NCBI GenBank assembly: GCA_005883655.1
Contig: VBDA01000033.1
Location: forward strand, 1 to 9,112
Origin: Betaproteobacteria bacterium
Lineage (GTDB): Bacteria; Pseudomonadota; Gammaproteobacteria; Burkholderiales; Casimicrobiaceae
Length of the DNA: 9,112 nt
Direction: 5' to 3'
Shown: positions 1 to 6,011 of the stretch, one piece after another
How the letters are laid out: each line of letters starts with the position of its first letter
How positions within the stretch are numbered: position 1 is the stretch's first letter
Translations under genes and position numbers: made by a program
The notes under the pieces: model-generated
What the model was told of the DNA's origin: nothing
Databases searched by the model: none
Seen by the model: the letters and a program-made list of their open reading frames with translations, nothing else

Positions 1-1
1 G

Positions 2-562
2 CTGCTGCTCATTCTCTTTTTCTCGGTGCAACTGAGCTGGACGCCGGTGTCGGGGCGAATCGCAGTCGAGTTCAACGTCCCGGCGTCGACCGGCTTGATG
101 TTGATCGACACCTTGCGCGGCGGCGAGACGGGCGCCTTCCGCTCGGCGCTGTCGCACCTCATCCTGCCCTCGATCGCGCTGGGCACGATTCCACTCGCGG
201 TGATCGCCAGGATGACGCGCTCGTCGATGCTCGAGGTGCTGCGCGAGGATTACGTTCGCACCGCCCGCGCCAAAGGTCTGCCGTACTGGCGCGTGGTGCT
301 GATTCACGCGCTGCGCAACGCGCTCATTCCGGTGATCACGGTGATCGGTCTGCAGGTGGGCCTGCTTTTGTCGGGCGCGATCCTGACCGAGACTATCTTT
401 TCCTGGCCGGGCGTGGGCAACTGGCTGATTCACGGCGTTCAGTCGCGCGACTATCCGGTCGTGCAGGGGGGCATATTGCTGGTGGCCTCGATTGTGATCA
501 GCGTCAATCTGATCGTCGATCTGCTCTACGGTGTCATCAACCCAAGAATCCGCCATGCCTGA
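2..562 (+). CDS. dppB: Dipeptide ABC transporter permease, DppB type (5' end cut by window)
   Basis: This is the C-terminal 186 residues of an inner-membrane permease of the binding-protein-dependent peptide importers (BPD_transp_1 family). The reading frame is open from base 2, so the true start lies upstream; an in-frame GTG at 26 falls inside the protein and is not a start. The visible part opens in a hydrophobic stretch followed by the SWTPVSGRI segment typical of DppB. The cytoplasmic EAA coupling loop, which contacts the ATPases, lies at about 233-334 (EVLREDYVRTARAKGL, then HALRNALIPV). Next come a membrane segment, the TETIFSWPGVG motif, and a last membrane segment ending VDLLYGVINPRIRHA. 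Full-length DppB is usually somewhat over 300 residues, so a bit under half is missing. The stop overlaps the start of the next permease by 8 bp, so the two are probably translationally coupled and form the membrane pair of one importer. The family is certain; dipeptides rather than other peptides as substrate is inferred from similarity to E. coli DppB. Confidence 0.93.
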   Translation: MLLILFFSVQLSWTPVSGRIAVEFNVPASTGLMLIDTLRGGETGAFRSALSHLILPSIALGTIPLAVIARMTRSSMLEVLREDYVRTARAKGLPYWRVVLIHALRNALIPVITVIGLQVGLLLSGAILTETIFSWPGVGNWLIHGVQSRDYPVVQGGILLVASIVISVNLIVDLLYGVINPRIRHA

Positions 563-1457
563 GGCTGTCATCGCCGAGCGCATCACGCCGGCTCCGGAAG
601 CGAGCGCGTGGCGCGAATTCTGGCAGGCGTACTCGCAAAGCCGTGGCGCGCTGATCGGACTCGCGCTGGTGATCGCGCTCATCCTGCTGGCGGTCTTTGC
701 CGACGTCGTGTCGCCGCACCCGCCCAACGAGCAATATCGCGAGTTCACTTTGACGCCGCCCGCATGGCATGAAGGCGGGACTGCGAATTTCGTGCTCGGC
801 ACCGATCCGGTCGGCCGCGACATGCTGTCTCGCCTGATCCACGGCACGCGGCTGTCGCTCCTGATTGGACTCATCTCGGTGACGATTTCGCTTGTCCTTG
901 GCGTCGTGCTCGGCTTGCTTGCGGGATATTTCCGCGGTCTGCTCGAGACCACGATCATGCGCGTGATGGATGTGATGCTCGCGCTGCCGAGCCTGTTGCT
1001 CGCCATCGCCGTCGTCGCGATTCTCGGTCCGGGCCTCATCAATGCGATGTACGCGATCGCCATCGTGCTGCTGCCTCATTACGTGCGTCTGACGCGGGCG
1101 GCGGTACTGGCCGAGACCGGCAAGGAATATGTGGCCTCGTCGCGGATCGCCGGCGCCGGCCCGATCCGGCTCATGTTCGCGACCATTCTTCCCAACTGCG
1201 TGGCGCCGCTGATCGTGCAGGCGACGCTGGGTTTCTCGAGCGCGATCCTCGACGCTGCGGCGCTGGGATTTCTTGGCCTCGGCGCACAACCGCCGACGCC
1301 TGAATGGGGCTCGATGCTTGCCGGCGCGCTCGAATTCATCCAACGCGCATCATGGGTGGTGACCTTTCCCGGGCTCGCGATCCTGATCACCGTGCTTGCA
1401 TTCAACCTGATGGGCGACGGCTTGCGCGATGCGCTCGATCCGAAGCTCAAGCGCTAG
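555..1457 (+). CDS. dppC: Dipeptide ABC transporter permease, DppC type
   Basis: This is the second inner-membrane permease of the first importer, 300 residues from ATG 555. An in-frame GTG at 531 would add only eight residues and overlap the upstream gene by 32 bp. ATG 555, with an 8-bp overlap, was preferred because the protein then begins with the usual hydrophilic N-terminus. In order it shows an OppC_N-type N-terminal region with the first membrane helix (about residues 31-53), a periplasmic segment, the family signature LGTDPVGRDMLSRLIHGTRLSL (81-102, split here for length as LGTDPVGRDML and SRLIHGTRLSL), and several helices. The EAA coupling loop follows (about 191-221, EYVASSRIAGAGP), then the ALGFLGLGAQPPTPEWG motif (236-252) and a final helix ending GDGLRDALDPKLKR. 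All of this matches E. coli DppC closely. It should pair with the upstream permease and be driven by the two ATPases that follow 9 bp and about 1.1 kb downstream. No clear Shine-Dalgarno sequence precedes it, which fits coupling. Confidence 0.95.
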   Translation: MPEAVIAERITPAPEASAWREFWQAYSQSRGALIGLALVIALILLAVFADVVSPHPPNEQYREFTLTPPAWHEGGTANFVLGTDPVGRDMLSRLIHGTRLSLLIGLISVTISLVLGVVLGLLAGYFRGLLETTIMRVMDVMLALPSLLLAIAVVAILGPGLINAMYAIAIVLLPHYVRLTRAAVLAETGKEYVASSRIAGAGPIRLMFATILPNCVAPLIVQATLGFSSAILDAAALGFLGLGAQPPTPEWGSMLAGALEFIQRASWVVTFPGLAILITVLAFNLMGDGLRDALDPKLKR

Positions 1458-1466
1458 CGTGATCTG

Positions 1467-2516
1467 ATGGCGCTGCTCGAAATCGAAGGGCTCACCGTCG
1501 AATTCGGAAGCGTCGCGGCGCCGCTCATCGCGGTCGACAATGTCGATCTGACGATGGAGGCCGGCGAGATCGTCGGCTGCGTCGGAGAGTCGGGCTCCGG
1601 CAAGAGCGTCACCGCGCTGGCGTTGATGGGCCTGGTCGATTTTCCGGGCCGGGTGCGCGCCAAGCGCATGAGCTTCGACGGGCGCGATTTGCTCGGCCTT
1701 TCCGATGCGGGACGGCGGGCGCTGGTCGGCAAGGACATCGCCATGATTTTCCAGGATCCGCTGGCGAGCCTCAATCCGTGCTTCACGGTCGCGTTCCAAT
1801 TGACCGAGACCATGAGGATCCACGGAACCGACGCGGAGCGACGCAGCGCCATGCGCCGCCGTGACCGTGCGCTGGAGCTTTTGCAGCAGGTGGAAATACC
1901 GGACGCTGCGACGAGGCTGGCTGCGTTTCCGCATCAGCTCTCGGGAGGTATGGCGCAGCGGGTCATGATCGCGATGGCGATTGCCTGCAACCCGCGGCTG
2001 CTGATCGCCGACGAGCCGACCACGGCGCTGGACGTGACCGTCCAGGCACAGGTGCTCGAGCTGCTGGTCCGGCTGCAGCATGAGCGCGGCATGGCCTTGT
2101 TGCTCATTACCCACGATCTCGCGGTCGTCGCCGAAACCGTGCAGCGGGTGATGGTGATGTACGCCGGACAACAGGTCGAGACCGGGCCGGTGCCCGCCAT
2201 TTTCGAGGCGCCGGAGCATCCTTACACGCAAGCGCTGCTGGCGGCGTTGCCCGAGCACAACCTCGAACGCTCGAGGCTCAAAGCGATTCCCGGCATCGTG
2301 CCGGGGCAGTTCGATCGGCCGGTCGGCTGTCTCTTATCGCCACGCTGCGATTACGCGCTCGAGCGTTGCCATCGCGATCAGCCATTGCTCGAAGGACCGG
2401 AGGGACGAAAGGTGCGCTGCCACTTTGCGCTGGACCCCGCCGGATATCCCACTGGCGGCTGGAAGGCCGAGTTGCAGGCGCAGTTGCCGGCTGAGACTTC
2501 GGCGGGCGCCGCGTGA
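1467..2516 (+). CDS. dppD: Dipeptide ABC transporter ATP-binding subunit, DppD type
   Basis: This is the first of two ATPase subunits powering the importer from the cytoplasmic face, 349 residues. All nucleotide-binding motifs are intact: Walker A GESGSGKS (40-47), Q-loop Gln96 in MIFQDPLASLNP, signature LSGGM (158-162), Walker B LLIADEP (178-184, catalytic Glu183), and switch His216 in LLLITHDLA. The C-terminal oligopeptide/dipeptide (oligo_HPY) domain starts near HPYTQALLAALP (251-262) and has cysteines at 288, 294, 301 and 318. In structures of DppD-type subunits such cysteines hold a [4Fe-4S] cluster; that role is known for the family and inferred here. The sequence follows E. coli DppD almost motif by motif, with an extra 20 or so residues at the C-terminus. 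ATG 1467 is 9 bp after the dppC stop; no strong ribosome-binding site is evident. The last bases form the first unit of an 11-bp tandem repeat leading into dppF. Confidence 0.96.
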   Translation: MALLEIEGLTVEFGSVAAPLIAVDNVDLTMEAGEIVGCVGESGSGKSVTALALMGLVDFPGRVRAKRMSFDGRDLLGLSDAGRRALVGKDIAMIFQDPLASLNPCFTVAFQLTETMRIHGTDAERRSAMRRRDRALELLQQVEIPDAATRLAAFPHQLSGGMAQRVMIAMAIACNPRLLIADEPTTALDVTVQAQVLELLVRLQHERGMALLLITHDLAVVAETVQRVMVMYAGQQVETGPVPAIFEAPEHPYTQALLAALPEHNLERSRLKAIPGIVPGQFDRPVGCLLSPRCDYALERCHRDQPLLEGPEGRKVRCHFALDPAGYPTGGWKAELQAQLPAETSAGAA

Positions 2517-2545
2517 GTGCCAAGTGAGCGCCAGGTGAGCGCCAA
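2513..2545 (+). repeat. 11-bp tandem repeat, three copies, at the dppD-dppF junction
   Basis: Three consecutive units read GTGAGTGCCAA, GTGAGCGCCAG and GTGAGCGCCAA (2513-2523, 2524-2534, 2535-2545). The dppF start then resembles a degenerate fourth unit, ATGAATGCAGT. The first unit contains the dppD stop codon TGA (2514-2516). Each unit offers GTG followed four codons later by TGA, so none extends a protein. It looks like slippage or local duplication that created most of the 29-bp spacer between the two ATPase genes. A role in ribosome reinitiation is possible but not shown by the sequence. Confidence 0.8.
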
Positions 2546-3592
2546 ATGAATGCAGTCGCTCCGCTGCTCGAGGCACGCGCGCTGGCCCGGCATTACACCG
2601 TCTCGCGCGGGCCGTTCAAAGCGAAAGGTCTGGTGCGAGCCCTCGACGGCGTGTCCTTCAGCGTACGCCAAGGCGAAACCTTGGCGATCGTCGGAGAATC
2701 CGGCTGCGGCAAGTCCACGCTTGCGCGACAGGTGACCATGATCGAGCGTCCGACGTCCGGCGAGTTGAGGCTACACGGCGAGGATGTCGCGCATGCCGAC
2801 CGCGCGACGCTCAAACGCCTGCGGCCGCAAGTGCAGATGGTGTTCCAGAATCCGTACGCCTCGCTCAATCCGCGCAAGCAGGTCATGACCCTGCTCGGCG
2901 AGCCGTTGGCGATCAACACCGACCTCACCGCGACAGCCCGGCGCGACGCGGCTCGGGCGATGATGGCACGCGTGGGTCTTCGCCCCGAGCATGAGCGCCG
3001 CTATCCCCACATGTTCTCGGGAGGACAACGCCAACGAATTGCGGTGGCGCGCGCGCTGATGTTGCAGCCACAGCTCCTGGTTGCCGACGAGCCGGTGTCC
3101 GCGCTCGACGTTTCGATTCAGGCGCAGGTGCTGAATCTGCTGATGGACCTGCAGCAGGACATGGGCATCGCCTATCTCTTTATTTCGCACAACCTTCAGG
3201 TCGTGCGCCATATCGCCGAGACGGTCGCGGTGCTGTACCTGGGAAAGATCGTTGAATCGGGACCGAAAGCGCTGCTGTTCCGGCGCCCGGCGCATCCGTA
3301 TACGCGCGCGCTCCTCGCAAGCACTCCTTCGCTGCGCAGCGGAAAGCGACGCGCGGCGGCGCCATCCATCTATTCTGGCGCCGGAGGAGAGCGGGAAGGT
3401 GAGAAGGTCACGAGCCGCACGAGCACGGTACTCAAAGGGGAGCCGCCGTCACCGTTGAACCCGCCCTCCGGGTGCGCGTTTCACGGCCGCTGCCCTTATG
3501 CCGTCGAGCGCTGCCGTGTCGAAATCCCATTGCTCGAGTCCTTCGACGGAGAACTGGTCGCGTGCCATCGCGTGGCGGAGATCAACGGGTAG
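2546..3592 (+). CDS. dppF: Dipeptide ABC transporter ATP-binding subunit, DppF type
   Basis: This is the second ATPase of the importer, 348 residues, expected to form a heterodimer with the DppD-type subunit under the two permeases. Motifs are complete: Walker A GESGCGKS (50-57), Q-loop Gln101 in MVFQNPYASLNPRK, signature FSGGQ (157-161), Walker B LLVADEP (177-183, Glu182), and switch His215 in LFISHNLQVV. The oligo_HPY C-terminal domain begins near HPYTRALLASTP (250-261). Cysteines at 310, 316, 323 and 340 are placed as in DppD-type iron-sulfur sites. Compared from memory with E. coli DppF, about 22 extra residues sit between RR (268-269) and the conserved PSPLNPPSGCAF. This stretch is rich in Gly, Glu, Ser and Arg, looks low-complexity, and is discussed as a finding. 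ATG 2546 directly follows the tandem repeat. The gene closes the first operon; a hairpin-forming repeat begins about 20 bp after its stop. Confidence 0.95.
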   Translation: MNAVAPLLEARALARHYTVSRGPFKAKGLVRALDGVSFSVRQGETLAIVGESGCGKSTLARQVTMIERPTSGELRLHGEDVAHADRATLKRLRPQVQMVFQNPYASLNPRKQVMTLLGEPLAINTDLTATARRDAARAMMARVGLRPEHERRYPHMFSGGQRQRIAVARALMLQPQLLVADEPVSALDVSIQAQVLNLLMDLQQDMGIAYLFISHNLQVVRHIAETVAVLYLGKIVESGPKALLFRRPAHPYTRALLASTPSLRSGKRRAAAPSIYSGAGGEREGEKVTSRTSTVLKGEPPSPLNPPSGCAFHGRCPYAVERCRVEIPLLESFDGELVACHRVAEING

Positions 3593-3611
3593 GGCGAGGT
3601 CCTCCATATCG

Positions 3612-3680
3612 TCATTCCCGCTCATTTGGCAACTGAGCGGGAACCCAGTGTCTTGGATGAACGCCGCTGGGTCCCCGCTT
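3612..3680. repeat. Intergenic palindromic repeat with two competing hairpins
   Basis: A perfect 10-bp inverted repeat, TTCCCGCTCA (3616-3625) and TGAGCGGGAA (3635-3644), encloses a 9-base loop. A second inverted repeat pairs AGCGGGAACCCAG (3637-3649) with CTGGGTCCCCGCT (3668-3680) with one mismatch. The two share 3637-3644, so only one can form at a time. The GTCATTCCCGC left edge and the CCCCGCTTTCGCG right side resemble a class of short palindromic repeats scattered between genes in many proteobacteria; that identity is from memory. There is no T-run after either stem, so it is not a standard intrinsic terminator. It lies just after dppF and may still protect the mRNA 3' end or weaken read-through into the next operon. 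Confidence 0.72.
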
Positions 3681-3729
3681 TCGCGCAGACGACGGGTATT
3701 CTGCCGAAGCCGCGAGAGGGGCCGCCACA

Positions 3730-3758
3730 TTGACGCTAGAGGGCGCTTTGGGCATGAT
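3730..3758 (+). promoter_or_regulatory. Possible sigma70-type promoter for the second transporter operon
   Basis: TTGACG at 3730-3735 (five of six bases of the -35 consensus) is followed after a 17-bp spacer by CATGAT at 3753-3758 (four of six bases of the -10 consensus). Transcription would begin near 3765 and leave a leader of about 50 bases before the GTG start at 3815. The placement, in the only sizeable gap and upstream of a gene set distinct from dppBCDF, makes a promoter plausible. A match of this quality can arise by chance, so the exact position is uncertain. Confidence 0.35.
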
Positions 3759-3800
3759 CGGTAGCGTCATGATGCTGTCACGAACGGCCGACGTGACGCT
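3731..3800. promoter_or_regulatory. Three TGACGCT(A) motifs in alternating orientation, candidate operator
   Basis: TGACGCTA lies at 3731-3738, its exact reverse complement TAGCGTCA at 3762-3769, and TGACGCT again at 3794-3800. The spacers are 23 and 24 bp, so starts are 31 and 32 bp apart, close to three turns of DNA. The first copy overlaps the possible -35 box. A smaller inverted pair, GTCACG (3777-3782) and CGTGAC (3792-3797), lies between the second and third copies. This would suit binding of a dimeric regulator with looping or cooperative contacts. One 8-bp inverted pair in about 220 bp is not rare by chance, so the regular spacing and the third copy carry the case. No regulator gene is in the window. 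Confidence 0.3.
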
Positions 3801-3814
3801 CATACCTTCACCCC

Positions 3815-4798
3815 GTGCTCGCCTTCATCCTTCGTCGCATCCTGCAATCGGTCGCGGTCTTGGCCGCGGTGGCCTTTATTGCATTCGCCTTGTTCACCTA
3901 TACCGGCGATCCGGTCACGTTCATGGTCGGCCAGGACGCGACTCAGGAGGACCGGGCAAGGCTGCGCTCGGACTTGGGCCTCGACCAGCCGTTCTATATC
4001 CAGTTCGGGCGCTTCGTCGGTCGAGCCGTTCAAGGTGACTTCGGGCTTTCGCTGCGCCAGGGCCGTCCGGTGTCGACGCTGCTCAAGGAGCGGCTACCTG
4101 CGACACTCGAGCTCGCCGTCACCGCGGCGTTGCTTGCGGTCCTGCTCGGCGTTCCGGCCGGCGTCTATACCGCGCTCAATCGCAATTCGTGGCTATCGCA
4201 TATCCTGCTCGCGGTTTCGCTCATCGGGATATCGCTGCCGACGTTCCTGATCGGCATCCTGCTGATCCTCGTCTTCGCGGTGATTCTGGGATGGCTGCCA
4301 TCCTTCGGGCGCGGCGACACTATTGCGCTGGGTTGGTGGACGACGGGCTTTCTGACCAAGAGCGGGCTGAAAGCGCTGATCCTGCCTTCGATCACGCTCA
4401 TGCTGTTCCAGATGACGCTGATCATGCGGCTGGTGCGCGCGGAGATGCTGGAAGTGCTGCGCACCGACTACATCAAGTTCGCCCGTGCGCGCGGCCTGAC
4501 CGACCGAGCGATTCATTTCGGTCATGCGCTGAAAAACACGCTGGTGCCGGTGCTCACGATCACCGGCCTGCAGCTTGGCGCGATCATCGCCTTCGCCATC
4601 ATCACCGAGACCGTATTCCAATGGCCGGGCATGGGCCTGCTCTTCATCCAGGCAGTCGGATTTGCGGACGTGCCGGTAATGGCCGCGTACCTGTGCTTTG
4701 TCGGCTTGATTTTTGTGCTGATCAATCTGGTTGTCGATCTGCTGTACTATGCCGTCGATCCGCGCCTGCGCATCGAGCGGCTTGCAGCAGCGAATTGA
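3815..4798 (+). CDS. Peptide-type ABC transporter permease, DppB family, of the second importer
   Basis: This is an inner-membrane permease of 327 residues, the normal length for the DppB/OppB family. GTG 3815 is the only sensible start: the frame is closed by TGA at 3794-3796, and the protein then begins MLAFILRRILQSV, the usual DppB opening. No Shine-Dalgarno sequence is apparent. It has a first helix at about 9-28, and a periplasmic region with LRSDLGLDQPFYIQFGRF (50-67) and GDFGLSLRQGRPV (74-86). Further helices lie near 98-120, 128-158 and 187-207. The EAA coupling loop EVLRTDYIKFARARGL (213-228) is followed by HALKNTLVPV (237-246), and TETVFQWPGMG (264-274) precedes the last helix. It is clearly homologous to the permease at the window start but well diverged, so this is a separate importer rather than a recent duplicate. 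Its stop is 4 bp before the M20 hydrolase gene, implying co-transcription. The substrate is not readable from the permease. Confidence 0.94.
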   Translation: MLAFILRRILQSVAVLAAVAFIAFALFTYTGDPVTFMVGQDATQEDRARLRSDLGLDQPFYIQFGRFVGRAVQGDFGLSLRQGRPVSTLLKERLPATLELAVTAALLAVLLGVPAGVYTALNRNSWLSHILLAVSLIGISLPTFLIGILLILVFAVILGWLPSFGRGDTIALGWWTTGFLTKSGLKALILPSITLMLFQMTLIMRLVRAEMLEVLRTDYIKFARARGLTDRAIHFGHALKNTLVPVLTITGLQLGAIIAFAIITETVFQWPGMGLLFIQAVGFADVPVMAAYLCFVGLIFVLINLVVDLLYYAVDPRLRIERLAAAN

Positions 4799-4802
4799 AT
4801 CG

Positions 4803-6011
4803 ATGAGTGATTTCATCAGTAAGCTCATGAACCCCGTCGAGCACATTCGAGCCGATCACGCCGAGCTGACCGCATTGCGCCGTGATCTGCACGCGCATCC
4901 CGAGCTCGGTTTCGAGGAGCACCGGACTGCGGAAATCGTGGTGCGCGAGCTCACCGCCTTAGGGATCGAGCATCACTCTGGTATCGGCAAGACCGGCGTC
5001 GTCGGGGTGATTCGCGGCGAGCTCCACGACAGCGGCCGGGCGATCGGCCTACGCGCAGACATGGACGCGCTGCCAATGCACGAGGAAAACGCGTTTGCGC
5101 ACGTGTCGCGATTCAAGGGGCGGATGCACGGTTGCGGGCACGACGGTCATACCACCATGCTCCTCGGCGCGGCGCGTTACCTGTCCCGCACCAGGCGCTT
5201 CGACGGCACCGTATATCTGATCTTCCAGCCGGGCGAAGAAGGGTTCGGTGGCGGCAAGGCGATGATCGACGATGGGCTCTTCGAGCGCTTTCCCGCCGAC
5301 GAGATTTACGCGCTGCATAACTGGCCGGCGCTGCCGCCGGGAAAAATTGGAGTCCGGCCGGGACCGGCGATGGCGGCGGCCGACCGTATCGAAATTCACA
5401 TCGAGGGCCGTGGAGGGCACGGCGCCCATCCGTATCTGACGATCGATCCGGTGCTGGTCGCCGGCCACATCATCACCGCGGCACAGTCGATCGTGTCCCG
5501 CAACGTGAGTCCCATCGATACCGCGGTGGTCAGTCTGTGCGCGATGCATGCCGGCAACATGGCGGCGATGAGTGTCATTCCGCGCGAGGCGCGCCTCGTC
5601 GGCACTGTCCGCACCTTCCGGCCGACGACGCAGGCGGCGATCGAAAAGCGATTGACCGAGCTCGTGCATTCCATCGCCGCGGCCTTCGGCGCCACCGCCA
5701 CGCTCAAGTACGACCGCGTTTACCCGGCGACCATCAACAGCGAGCGCGAGGCTGTCTTTGCGGCGGACGTCGCCGACACCTTGGTCGGTGCCGAGAATGT
5801 GGTGCGAGACCTGGAACCGTCGATGGGATCGGAGGATTTTTCCTTCATGCTCGAGCAGCGGCCTGGCGCCTACGCGCGACTGGGGCAGGGCGGCGCGGAA
5901 GGCGGTTGTTTTCTGCACAATGCGAGTTATGACTTCAACGACGAAGTGATTCCGCTTGGCGCGGGCTATCTGGCGGCGCTGGCGGAGGCGGCGATGCCGA
6001 TTTCCCGATGA
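4803..6011 (+). CDS. M20D family amidohydrolase (hippurate hydrolase/aminoacylase-like)
   Basis: This is a metal-dependent hydrolase of 402 residues, a typical length for the M20D group, which removes acyl or amino-acid groups from N-acyl amino acids or related amides. ATG 4803 is chosen over an upstream in-frame start at 4731, which would lie inside the preceding permease gene; ATG 4827 is also possible. Signature stretches are LRRDLHAHPELGFEEHRTA (25-43), GLRADMDALPM (82-92), MHGCGHDGHTTML (108-120, ligands Cys111 and His113), FQPGEEGFGGGKAM (141-154, Glu145/146), LHNWPALPPG (171-180, His172), GRGGHGAHP (202-210), EPSMGSEDFSF (338-348) and FLHN with His372. The usual metal ligands are therefore all present. 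One departure is AGNMAAMSVIP (250-260), where relatives normally read G-x-A-x-N-V/I-IP: the Asn is Ser here. With no signal peptide it should be cytoplasmic. It sits 4 bp after a permease gene and overlaps the next hydrolase by 4 bp (ATGA), suggesting it processes what the importer brings in. The exact substrate cannot be told. Confidence 0.94.
   Translation: MSDFISKLMNPVEHIRADHAELTALRRDLHAHPELGFEEHRTAEIVVRELTALGIEHHSGIGKTGVVGVIRGELHDSGRAIGLRADMDALPMHEENAFAHVSRFKGRMHGCGHDGHTTMLLGAARYLSRTRRFDGTVYLIFQPGEEGFGGGKAMIDDGLFERFPADEIYALHNWPALPPGKIGVRPGPAMAAADRIEIHIEGRGGHGAHPYLTIDPVLVAGHIITAAQSIVSRNVSPIDTAVVSLCAMHAGNMAAMSVIPREARLVGTVRTFRPTTQAAIEKRLTELVHSIAAAFGATATLKYDRVYPATINSEREAVFAADVADTLVGAENVVRDLEPSMGSEDFSFMLEQRPGAYARLGQGGAEGGCFLHNASYDFNDEVIPLGAGYLAALAEAAMPISR

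Noticed and set aside
2513..2549. Three tiny GTG-to-TGA frames in the tandem repeat as leader peptides
   Set aside because: Each encodes only four residues and arises automatically from the repeat unit; nothing else suggests a leader peptide.
3616..3644. Rho-independent terminator after dppF
   Set aside because: The stem is good, but no run of T follows it; it fits better as part of a dispersed palindromic repeat.
3498..3764. Small open frames on both strands across the dppF end and the palindromic repeat (for example 3498-3764 + and 3449-3730 -)
   Set aside because: They read through the hairpin repeat and the dppF 3' end and have no start signal or family resemblance.
3730..4038. Open frame of 102 codons starting in the intergenic gap
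   Set aside because: It runs over the start of the permease gene in a different frame, and its translation is Arg/Pro/Gly-rich with no known motif.
4731..4802. Earlier start for the M20D hydrolase
   Set aside because: It lies inside the upstream permease gene and the added residues match nothing in the M20 family; ATG 4803 sits right after the permease stop.
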